Notes: a model not told the origin generated them from the sequence alone. Shown: positions 1-5,344, numbered from the stretch's first letter. The stretch is 7,428 bases of DNA from Helicobacteraceae bacterium (GCA_027083665.1 JALWNV010000089.1:15252-22679); one strand, 5' to 3'. A program made the numbers and translations.

Positions 1-18
1 GGGGGGGGGGGGGGGGGG
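1..18. other. 18-base G homopolymer at the window edge, probable artefact
   Basis: The first 18 bases are all G, followed by further G-rich sequence to about base 42. In the rlmB frame this would give a poly-glycine run that does not belong in a SPOUT methyltransferase. Dark-cycle poly-G from two-colour sequencing at a contig end is the simplest explanation. True sequence resembling the family resumes by about base 40 (RGVKIAM). Confidence 0.6.
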
Positions 19-128
19 CGGTACGGGGGCTGGACCGGGGGGTCAAAATCGCGATGGCGCATGATTTCGACTCGCTCAACGTCAGCGTTGCCGGAGCGAT
101 TTTGATGGACAGGATGCGGGCACGATGA
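3..128 (+). CDS. rlmB: C-terminal end of RlmB/TrmH-type rRNA 2'-O-methyltransferase (5' partial)
   Basis: An open frame enters from the left edge and stops at TGA 126-128. Its last residues contain VKIAM followed by FDSLNVSVAGAIL and end in DRMRAR. This is motif 3 of the SpoU/TrmH (SPOUT) methyltransferases, whose usual form is I-P-M-x(4)-SLNVSVA near the C-terminus; it forms part of the knotted SAM-binding site. RlmB methylates the ribose of a guanosine in 23S rRNA (G2251 in E. coli), in the cytoplasm. Only about 36 residues before the stop look like real protein, because the first codons read as poly-glycine from an 18-base G run that is probably not genuine. The stop overlaps the next start codon (ATGA), which implies translational coupling. 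RlmB is favoured over other TrmH paralogues from the tail sequence and from remembered Campylobacterota gene order, but the substrate cannot be proved from this fragment. Confidence 0.8.
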   Translation, partial: GGGGGAVRGLDRGVKIAMAHDFDSLNVSVAGAILMDRMRAR

Positions 129-946
129 GCGCGGTATCTGCGATCGAGACTTTGCGTGCGCTGGGGGCGGAGTCGATCAGCGCGAAAACGCATATCTCCT
201 TGCAAAACGTCCGCGCGTTGCTGGACGAGGAATTCGATCGTTTCGCGCCGGTACAGTTTTCCGGTTTCGTCACGATACTCGAACGTGAATACGGTCTCGA
301 TCTTTCCGAATGGCGTCAGCGTTATGCTCAGCAAAAAGCGCCGGCTTCGCAGGAGGAGCCGGTCTCGCATGAAAACGACCCTTTTGTCAACGCGGCCAGA
401 GCGTCGAGACATCATCGCAGAACGATCACGGGTCTGGTCGTTTTGCTGGTGCTGTCGATCGGAGTGACGGTTTTCGTCCTCGGCGGCAATCGGGCCGAAG
501 AGAAGATCGAGCTGAACAACACTGCGATTGAAGCGGCGCAAAAAAAGATGGCTTCGCTGAGTGCCGCCGCGTCGTCGAAGACCGCCACGGATCAGGCGGA
601 TGCCATCCAGGCCGCCCATCAGAGCGAGGGGGCCGAAGCCGAGACGACGCCTGAAGCGGTCGTTTACGACGATGTCATCATCCGCCCCCGCACGAAAGTA
701 TGGCTGGGGGTGATCGACGCGCAGACCCGCAAACGCTATACCCGGACAACGGCGGCACCGTGGCGGCTCGACGGCTCGAAAGCGTGGCTGATCGTGACAG
801 GCCACGGATTGCTTTCACTCGAGTGCGGCGGTATTGACGCCAGTTTCGCCGAGCGCGACCGTCTGCTGTTTTTGTATGAAGACGGCAAATGCCGCCGGAT
901 CGACGCTGCGGAATTCAAAGCGCGCAACCGGGGGCGCATTTGGTAA
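125..946 (+). CDS. Single-span membrane protein with RodZ-like layout (Cj0152c-type)
   Basis: The 273-residue protein starts at ATG 125, which overlaps the rlmB stop and has AGGA at 111-114 upstream. Three parts are visible. Residues about 8-66 are a helical N-terminal domain in which AKTHISLQNVRALLDEEFDRF and then GFVTILEREYGLDLSEW resemble the later helices of the RodZ/Xre-like helix-turn-helix. A basic stretch RHHRR (95-99) precedes one hydrophobic span (about 101-120), giving an N-in, C-out topology. An Ala/Glu-rich linker (about 122-180) leads to a C-terminal domain (about 185-273) with KVWLGVIDAQTRKRY and WLIVTGHGLLSLEC, recalling the extracytoplasmic beta domain of RodZ (DUF4115). RodZ links MreB to the cell-wall elongation machinery. 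A similar role here is inference: the first HTH helices look shortened, and homologues in Campylobacter carry only a membrane-protein annotation. Confidence 0.85.
   Translation: MSAVSAIETLRALGAESISAKTHISLQNVRALLDEEFDRFAPVQFSGFVTILEREYGLDLSEWRQRYAQQKAPASQEEPVSHENDPFVNAARASRHHRRTITGLVVLLVLSIGVTVFVLGGNRAEEKIELNNTAIEAAQKKMASLSAAASSKTATDQADAIQAAHQSEGAEAETTPEAVVYDDVIIRPRTKVWLGVIDAQTRKRYTRTTAAPWRLDGSKAWLIVTGHGLLSLECGGIDASFAERDRLLFLYEDGKCRRIDAAEFKARNRGRIW
930..934 (+). promoter_or_regulatory. Weak ribosome binding site for the TTG start at 940
   Basis: GGGGG lies five bases before TTG 940 and is the only Shine-Dalgarno-like string at a suitable distance. It supports TTG 940 as the start of the secreted protein. 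It is weak alone; coupling to the upstream gene, whose stop is at 944-946, probably helps initiation. Confidence 0.35.
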
Positions 947-1752
947 GAAAACTGTTTGTTTTCATGCTGTTGCTGCAAGGGATCCTCGCCGGGTCGCCGC
1001 TGCTGGACAAAGTGGCGGCGCTGGTGGGGGAAGAGGCGTATCGTCAAAACGAGGCCTTTATCAAGATCATTTTCTCCCCGGAAGAAGAGTTTGTGCAAAA
1101 CGGCCGCATCAATGTTGTCAAGGTTGTCGAACGCCTCAAGGAAAACGGGCTGTTGAGCCTCTTCTTTTCTTCACCCCGCAACGTTGAAATCACGTTCGAA
1201 ACGAACGGGTCGCCGCAGTTTTTCATGATGCTGATGAACGAGACGCTTCGGGAGATGGGGTACTATCACTACCTGACGGATTCGGTCGTGCTGAACAACG
1301 CGGGATTTACCTGGCGCATTCAGATGGAATCGGAGTACGCAACCGATCCGACCGCGCTGCAGCATGAGCTCGCACGCCGCGGCTGCCGCATTCTCGACCT
1401 CGAGCGAATCCGCGATACGCGGTGGCGCTACCTGATTGACATGAGCGGGGCGCACCTGAAACTCAAGCCGCTCGAACCGGGAAAGAAGATCACCCTCAAA
1501 CGCCTCGTCTATCCGCGCTGGCTGGATGTTTCACGTGTCAGGAAGCTGACACTTTGGAGCCTGAAAGGAAATAACTGGTATCCTTACATCGCATTTTACG
1601 ACGATTCGCTGCGACTGCTCAAGCTTTACAAACGCGACAAGCGAAGCTGGCAGATCATCATGACCCTTCCGCGCGGATGCGCCTACGTGAAGATCGCTGA
1701 TCTGTACAGCCGAAAAAATATGAAAGCCGGCCTGAGTGTCGAAGCCCGGTAG
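940..1752 (+). CDS. Secreted periplasmic protein of unknown function (Cj0151c-type)
   Basis: I place the start at TTG 940, overlapping the upstream stop by seven bases. This gives a 270-residue protein that opens with a textbook Sec signal peptide, MVRKLFVFMLLLQGILAGS: basic n-region, then a hydrophobic core, with cleavage probably near residues 17-19. An ATG at 889 would put a polar stretch ahead of the signal, and ATG 964 would remove its basic residues. The mature part has an N-terminal alpha/beta region (about 20-150) and a Trp/Tyr-rich, probably beta, C-terminal half (about 155-265) with RWRYLIDMSGAHL, WLDVSRV and NWYPYIAFYD. No catalytic motif is recognised. The protein is likely periplasmic; there is no lipobox cysteine and no second membrane segment. 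Its position after the membrane protein, a pairing I recall as conserved in Campylobacterota, suggests the two act together at the envelope. No function is assigned. Confidence 0.82.
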   Translation: MVRKLFVFMLLLQGILAGSPLLDKVAALVGEEAYRQNEAFIKIIFSPEEEFVQNGRINVVKVVERLKENGLLSLFFSSPRNVEITFETNGSPQFFMMLMNETLREMGYYHYLTDSVVLNNAGFTWRIQMESEYATDPTALQHELARRGCRILDLERIRDTRWRYLIDMSGAHLKLKPLEPGKKITLKRLVYPRWLDVSRVRKLTLWSLKGNNWYPYIAFYDDSLRLLKLYKRDKRSWQIIMTLPRGCAYVKIADLYSRKNMKAGLSVEAR

Positions 1753-1780
1753 CCTCCGCTGCGGTGCGCGAACGTCCATT

Positions 1781-1786
1781 AGGAAG
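1781..1786 (+). promoter_or_regulatory. Ribosome binding site of the aminotransferase gene
   Basis: AGGAAG sits five bases before ATG 1792, within the 39-base gap after the preceding stop (TAG 1750-1752). This gap shows no recognisable -10 element and no terminator-like stem, so read-through from upstream is expected. Confidence 0.7.
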
Positions 1787-1791
1787 AAACG

Positions 1792-3015
1792 ATGTTTGAT
1801 GAAATCCAGTTCGACCGTATCCGGCGCCTGCCCAAATACGTCTTTGCCGAAGTCAACGACCTCAAGATGGCTGAAAGGCGCGCCGGGGCCGATGTGATCG
1901 ACTTCAGTATGGGGAATCCCGACGGCGATACGCCCGAGCATATCCGCAACAAGCTGATCGAATCGGTGAACAAGCCCAAAACCCACGGCTATTCCAACTC
2001 CAAAGGGATATACAAGCTGCGCCTGGCGATCTGCGACTGGTACAAGCGGCGCTACGATGTCGATCTCGATCCCGAGACGGAAGCCGTCGCGACGATGGGC
2101 TCGAAAGAGGGATACGCCCATCTGGCCTACGCCATCACCAACCCCGGTGACGTGGCGGTCGTTCCCGACCCGACCTATCCCATCCACTCCTACGCTTTCA
2201 TCCTCGCCGGCGGCAGCGTTCAGAAGATGCCGCTCGTTTTCGACGAGGATTACAATGTCGACGAAGAGGCGTTTTTCGATCATCTCGAAACGGCGTTCAA
2301 AGACGCTTTCCCCAAGCCGAAATACGTCGTGGTCAATTTCCCGCACAACCCTTCCACCGCGACGGTGACGCCGGCGTTTTACGAGCGGCTGGTCGCGATG
2401 GCCAGACGCGAGCGCTTTTATATCATCTCCGATATCGCTTACGGCGACATTACGTTCGGTGATTACAAGACGCCGTCGATCATGAGCGTCGAAGGCGCGA
2501 AAGATGTGGCGGTTGAGTCGTTTACCCTCTCGAAAAGCTACAATATGGCGGGATGGCGCGTCGGGTTCTTCGTCGGCAACAAAAAGCTGATCGGAGCGCT
2601 TCAGAAGATCAAGAGCTGGCTGGATTACGGGATGTTCACGCCGATCCAGGTGGCGGCGACGGTCGCGCTCAACGGCGATCAGAGCTGTGTGCGCGAGATC
2701 ATCGAAAAATACGACCGCCGTCAGGATATCCTCATCGACGCTTTCAACCGTGCGGGCTGGCCCATCCGCCGCAACCGCGCATCGATGTTCGTGTGGGCGA
2801 AGATCCCCGAGTGCGCGGCGCACCTGGGCTCGCTGGAGTTTTCCAAACGCCTGCTTGTCGAAGCGCAGGTCGCGGTGGCGCCGGGCATCGGTTTCGGCGA
2901 GTACGGCGAAGGCTACGTCCGGATCGCGCTGATCGAGAACGAGAAGCGTATCCGCCAGGCGGCGAAAAACATCAAGCAGTTCCTCAAACAGTTTGAAGGC
3001 GGTCCACATGCTTAA
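1792..3015 (+). CDS. alaC: PLP-dependent class I/II aminotransferase, AlaC type
   Basis: This is a 407-residue fold-type I aminotransferase of normal family length. Visible motifs in order are: DFSMGNPDGDTPEHI near 37-51; THGYSNSKGI at 64-73; the cofactor-binding GSKEGYAHL at 103-111; NFPHNPSTA with Asn186; DIAYGD with Asp214 and Tyr217; SKSYNMAGWRVGF with the Schiff-base lysine Lys248 and phosphate-binding Arg256; and YVRIAL with carboxylate-binding Arg377. These blocks closely resemble, from memory, E. coli AlaC (YfdZ), a glutamate-pyruvate aminotransferase that makes alanine. Campylobacterota copies are often labelled LL-diaminopimelate aminotransferase, a related family, so substrate is the main uncertainty. 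The protein should be cytoplasmic. Its 3' end overlaps the start of hom by eight bases, indicating coupled expression of two amino-acid enzymes. The enzyme class is certain; alanine specificity is inferred. Confidence 0.93.
   Translation: MFDEIQFDRIRRLPKYVFAEVNDLKMAERRAGADVIDFSMGNPDGDTPEHIRNKLIESVNKPKTHGYSNSKGIYKLRLAICDWYKRRYDVDLDPETEAVATMGSKEGYAHLAYAITNPGDVAVVPDPTYPIHSYAFILAGGSVQKMPLVFDEDYNVDEEAFFDHLETAFKDAFPKPKYVVVNFPHNPSTATVTPAFYERLVAMARRERFYIISDIAYGDITFGDYKTPSIMSVEGAKDVAVESFTLSKSYNMAGWRVGFFVGNKKLIGALQKIKSWLDYGMFTPIQVAATVALNGDQSCVREIIEKYDRRQDILIDAFNRAGWPIRRNRASMFVWAKIPECAAHLGSLEFSKRLLVEAQVAVAPGIGFGEYGEGYVRIALIENEKRIRQAAKNIKQFLKQFEGGPHA
2995..2999 (+). promoter_or_regulatory. Ribosome binding site that fixes the hom start
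   Basis: GAAGG inside the end of the aminotransferase gene lies eight bases before ATG 3008. It favours this ATG over an in-frame ATG at 2993, which would add five residues before the Rossmann strand (LKIGVIGVG) that normally begins homoserine dehydrogenases. Confidence 0.6.
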
Positions 3016-4267
3016 AATAGGGGTGATCGGTGTCGGAACGGTCGGAACGGCCGTCGTGCGGATTCTGCACGACAACAAGGAAATGATCACTGCCCGCGCG
3101 GGGCGGGAGGTTATGGTCAAACGCGGAGTCGTACGCTCTTTGCAAAAGGATCGCGGGCTTGATATTGCGCTTTCGACCGATCCCTACGATTTCGTTAACC
3201 ACCCCGCGATCGCTATCGTCGTCGAGCTGATGGGCGGCGTCGAAGGACCGTTTGATATCGTCAAGAAGGCACTGGAAAACGGCAAGGCGGTCGTGACGGC
3301 GAACAAGGCGCTGCTGGCGTATCACCGTTACGAACTGCAGGAACTCGCCAAGGAAGTGCCGTTCGAGTACGAAGCGAGTGTCGCGGGCGGTATTCCCATC
3401 ATCAACGCCCTGCGCGACGGTCTGTCGGCCAATCATATCGAATCGATCGTCGGCATCATGAACGGTACCTGCAACTACATGATGACGAAGATGACCGAGG
3501 AGGGTGTCGACTTCGATGCGATTTTAAAAGAGTCGCAGGAGCTCGGCTACGCCGAGGCCGATCCGACGTTCGATATCGGCGGCTTCGACGCCGCGCACAA
3601 GCTGCTCATTCTCGCCTCCATCGCCTACGGCATCGACGCGAAGCCCGAAGACATTCTGATCGAGGGGATCGAGGAGGTCACACAGGAGGATATCGCCTTC
3701 GCCAAAGAGTTCGGATATGCCGTCAAACTGCTGGGCATCGCCAAACGCGACGGAGACGAGGTGGAGCTGCGCGTGCATGCGGCACTGATCAGCAAAGAAC
3801 GGATGATCGCCAAGATAGACGGAGTGATGAACGGTATCAGTGTCGTCGGCGACCGGGTCGGCGAGACGCTCTATTACGGTCCCGGTGCCGGCGGGGACGC
3901 GACGGCGAGCGCGGTCGTGGCCAATATTATCGATATCGCCCGTTCGGGCCGCCATACCGCGATGCTTGGATACAACAAGCCGCTCGAGAACGGTCTGAAG
4001 CTCAAGAGCACCGATGCGATCGTGACGAAGTACTATCTGCGCATCAGCGTCGAAGACCGTCCGGGGGTACTCGCGCAGATCACAAAGCTTTTCGGCGAGT
4101 ATACTATTTCCATCGAGACGATGCTTCAGCGTCCGGCATCGGGCGGTTACGCCAACTTGCTCTTTTCGACCCATGAAGCGAAAGAGGGCAATATGAAAGA
4201 GGTCCTTTCGGCCATCGAATCCCTGCCGTTCGTCTCCGGGCGTCCGGTGATGATCCGTATCGTCTGA
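3008..4267 (+). CDS. hom: Homoserine dehydrogenase with C-terminal ACT domain
   Basis: The 419-residue enzyme reduces aspartate-semialdehyde to homoserine with NAD(P)H, the branch point toward threonine and methionine, in the cytoplasm. It is a stand-alone enzyme without fused aspartokinase, of normal length for bacterial Hom. The N-terminal Rossmann domain has GVIGVGTVG (5-13), followed by VELMGG (72-77) and VTANKALL with Lys100. The catalytic domain has EASVAGGIPII (122-132), GIMNGTCNYM (149-158) and GYAEADPTFDIGGFDAAHKL, where Lys198 matches the expected catalytic lysine and Asp194 its conserved partner. Residues about 341-419 form an ACT domain starting YYLRISVEDRPGVLAQI, the module through which threonine feedback usually acts. 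The start overlaps the aminotransferase by eight bases. The stop TGA 4265-4267 directly abuts a convergent gene, so no dedicated terminator fits between them. Confidence 0.96.
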   Translation: MLKIGVIGVGTVGTAVVRILHDNKEMITARAGREVMVKRGVVRSLQKDRGLDIALSTDPYDFVNHPAIAIVVELMGGVEGPFDIVKKALENGKAVVTANKALLAYHRYELQELAKEVPFEYEASVAGGIPIINALRDGLSANHIESIVGIMNGTCNYMMTKMTEEGVDFDAILKESQELGYAEADPTFDIGGFDAAHKLLILASIAYGIDAKPEDILIEGIEEVTQEDIAFAKEFGYAVKLLGIAKRDGDEVELRVHAALISKERMIAKIDGVMNGISVVGDRVGETLYYGPGAGGDATASAVVANIIDIARSGRHTAMLGYNKPLENGLKLKSTDAIVTKYYLRISVEDRPGVLAQITKLFGEYTISIETMLQRPASGGYANLLFSTHEAKEGNMKEVLSAIESLPFVSGRPVMIRIV

Positions 4268-4735
4268 TTACCGGCGCAGCTTCCTCAGCCGGTCGTATGC
4301 CTCTTCCGCGGCGATCTTTTTGACTGCGTTTTTCGCTTTTTTCTCTTCCAGTGCCGCCAGAACATTTCGTGCGTCAGGCGTATCGGCATGCAGTGCTGCG
4401 ATCTCCGATTCGATCTCCAGGGCGGCGGCGCAGTATTTTTCCACTTCCGCCTTCGCCGCTTCGAGCCGATCGCTGTAGTGGGCGTTTTGTTCGATGCCCG
4501 GCCGCCGCTGACGTTTCGTTGTTTCGGTACGGGTATCGGGGACCGGTTCCCTGATATCGGGTTTGAGCGTCACCAGCAGAGCGAAGATCAAAAAGGCGCC
4601 GACTCCCAACGGCGGAGCGAAAAAGGTCAGTATCCCGAACACAGCAGCATAATAACGGTTGTTACCGGTAAGCCGATAGGCCGCGAACGTGACGGCAGCC
4701 GTGAGTATCAGCCATCCGAAGAGTGCGAAAATCAT
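4268..4735 (-). CDS. Small two-span membrane protein with charged C-terminal helix, unknown function
   Basis: This 155-residue protein is not recognised as a named family. The start ATG 4735 has an excellent RBS (AAGGAG, 4741-4746) that overlaps the stop of the upstream gene. Two hydrophobic segments lie at about 3-19 and 29-57, with YRLTGNNRYY between them. A Pro/Arg/Thr-rich linker (about 58-85) follows, then a long, highly charged helical region (about 86-155) rich in Ala, Glu, Lys and Arg that may form a coiled coil. The short basic linker KRQRR suggests the tail is cytoplasmic. Only nine bases separate it from the preceding membrane gene, so they form one transcription unit. A membrane-anchored scaffold or regulator is one possibility, but no function is assigned. 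Its stop adjoins the hom stop tail to tail. Confidence 0.75.
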   Translation of the reverse strand: MIFALFGWLILTAAVTFAAYRLTGNNRYYAAVFGILTFFAPPLGVGAFLIFALLVTLKPDIREPVPDTRTETTKRQRRPGIEQNAHYSDRLEAAKAEVEKYCAAALEIESEIAALHADTPDARNVLAALEEKKAKNAVKKIAAEEAYDRLRKLRR

Positions 4736-4740
4736 GCTTT

Positions 4741-4746
4741 CTCCTT
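4741..4746 (-). promoter_or_regulatory. Strong ribosome binding site overlapping an upstream stop
   Basis: On the minus strand TAAGGAG combines the stop codon of the upstream membrane gene (TAA, 4747-4745) with an AAGGAG Shine-Dalgarno, five bases before ATG 4735. This arrangement supports translational coupling of the two membrane genes and confirms the minus strand as the coding one. Confidence 0.75.
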
Positions 4747-5263
4747 ATCGCAGCGGCAAAAAGAGGCCGTAGACCGACATCAGTACGAAGAGCGCGGGAA
4801 ACGCGCCCCACAGCAGGAAGAAAGTTCGGATAAGCGCCGGCCGTTTGAAGAAGAAGAGACGATCGAGTACAAACGTGCCGCCGCCGGCGGCCAGGGTGTA
4901 AAACCCTGCTGCGGCGAGCAAAAACATGCGGTACTCCTGCCGCCGTTCGGGGGTGACGGCATGATGTACCCTGACGAGACTGAACGCGGCGATTTCCGAG
5001 GAAACGGCATAGAGTACGGCGGTCATGACGGCGATGACGGTGAAGAACGCTCCCAGATAGATCCGGCGGCTTGCCGTCAAAGGGGCGGCAAGCCGCCACA
5101 GCGCGTAGCCGCCGCCGAACAGCGCGAGCGGCAGCAGTACCGAGGCAATGTACAGAATGATCGGCATATGAATACATACCAGACTCGCGACGGCAAGTGC
5201 GTAGGAAAAAAGCAGCATATCGACGATACTGCTGCGGCGTTCGAAGCGTTCGAGTGCTTTCAT
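4745..5263 (-). CDS. Polytopic inner-membrane protein of unknown function, about five spans
   Basis: I choose ATG 5263 as the start, giving 172 residues. It has AAAGGA (5274-5269) at proper spacing and a TATAAT at 5287-5282. A longer in-frame start at 5329 would lie upstream of that promoter. The protein begins with a charged segment, MKALERFERRSS. Hydrophobic spans lie at about 13-31, 33-57, 68-88, 112-133 and 145-169. Basic loops sit at SRR (65-67), PERRQEYR (105-112) and FKRPALIR (139-146). No enzymatic or transporter motif is seen. It is the first gene of a two-gene unit with the small membrane protein downstream, and is divergent from formate dehydrogenase. A perfect 12-bp inverted repeat lies in the codons for the loop between spans 2 and 3. 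I do not recognise the family; a role linked to formate metabolism is only suggested by position. Confidence 0.78.
   Translation of the reverse strand: MKALERFERRSSIVDMLLFSYALAVASLVCIHMPIILYIASVLLPLALFGGGYALWRLAAPLTASRRIYLGAFFTVIAVMTAVLYAVSSEIAAFSLVRVHHAVTPERRQEYRMFLLAAAGFYTLAAGGGTFVLDRLFFFKRPALIRTFFLLWGAFPALFVLMSVYGLFLPLR
5065..5097. repeat. Perfect 12-bp inverted repeat inside a coding sequence
   Basis: The arm GGCGGCTTGCCG (5065-5076) is the exact reverse complement of CGGCAAGCCGCC (5086-5097), separated by nine bases (5077-5085). As RNA it would form a very stable GC-rich hairpin. It is not followed by a T tract on either strand, so it is not an ordinary intrinsic terminator. On the minus strand it encodes the RLAAPLTASRR loop of the polytopic membrane protein. 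Confidence 0.9.
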
Positions 5264-5268
5264 GACGG

Positions 5269-5274
5269 TCCTTT
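5269..5274 (-). promoter_or_regulatory. Ribosome binding site of the polytopic membrane protein gene
   Basis: Minus-strand AAAGGA stands five bases before ATG 5263. With the -10 box just upstream, the predicted transcript begins at about 5275, so this site would lie at the extreme 5' end of a leader of only about 12 bases. Confidence 0.65.
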
Positions 5275-5281
5275 CAAAAAT

Positions 5282-5287
5282 ATTATA
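5282..5287 (-). promoter_or_regulatory. -10 element (TATAAT) for the minus-strand membrane-protein operon
   Basis: A perfect consensus TATAAT lies on the minus strand, 18 bases before the start codon at 5263, in a locally AT-rich tract. No match to TTGACA is found at 15-18 bases upstream. This is common in Campylobacterota, whose vegetative promoters often lack a conserved -35. Transcription would start near 5275. Confidence 0.55.
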
Positions 5288-5304
5288 CAATGTTGAAACA
5301 TTGT
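5287..5304. promoter_or_regulatory. Perfect 18-bp palindrome, candidate operator
   Basis: ACAATGTTGAAACATTGT consists of two exact 8-base arms around a GA centre. It begins on the last base of the TATAAT for the minus-strand operon and fills the -10/-35 spacer, where a bound dimer would block RNA polymerase. It also lies about 20 bases upstream of the sigma-54-like element facing formate dehydrogenase. The size and symmetry suit a dimeric repressor of the TetR, MarR or a similar class, but the regulator is unknown and no regulator gene lies in this window. Confidence 0.6.
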
Positions 5305-5323
5305 CGGGATTTAAGAAGCCCTC

Positions 5324-5339
5324 TGGCATATTAAGCGCA
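5324..5339 (+). promoter_or_regulatory. Sigma-54-like -24/-12 element upstream of formate dehydrogenase
   Basis: TGGCATATTAAGCGCA contains GG (5325-5326) and GC (5337-5338) exactly 10 bases apart, the invariant sigma-54 geometry, with a perfect TGGCA in the -24 half. The -12 half (GCGCA against the usual TTGCA) is weaker. Initiation near 5350 would leave a leader of about 29 bases before ATG 5379. E. coli fdhF is known to be sigma-54 dependent, which adds plausibility. One such match can occur by chance. Confidence 0.35.
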
Positions 5340-5344
5340 GACGG

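Noticed and set aside
889..942. Upstream ATG 889 as start of the secreted protein
   Set aside because: It would add 17 polar residues before the signal peptide and overlap the upstream gene by 58 bases. TTG 940 gives a standard signal peptide.
1753..1791. Promoter or terminator in the gap before the aminotransferase
   Set aside because: In the 39 bases I see only an RBS; the short CCGC/GCGG symmetry has a one-base loop and cannot form a useful stem.
1531..3120. Long antisense open frame (529 codons) opposite the aminotransferase
   Set aside because: It lies opposite a clearly recognisable enzyme whose motifs are intact. Its translation is Arg/His/Asp-rich with no family motif, a typical by-product of G+C-rich codon use.
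4270..4293. Inverted repeat at the hom junction as an intrinsic terminator
   Set aside because: The stem is only 6 bp with a 12-base loop and no T tract directly follows on either strand, so it is reported only as part of a junction observation.
4388..5296. Plus-strand open frame of 302 codons across both small membrane genes
   Set aside because: Its product is Gln/Glu/Arg-rich with no motif. The minus strand has good ribosome binding sites, a promoter and clear membrane segments, so the minus-strand genes are the real ones.
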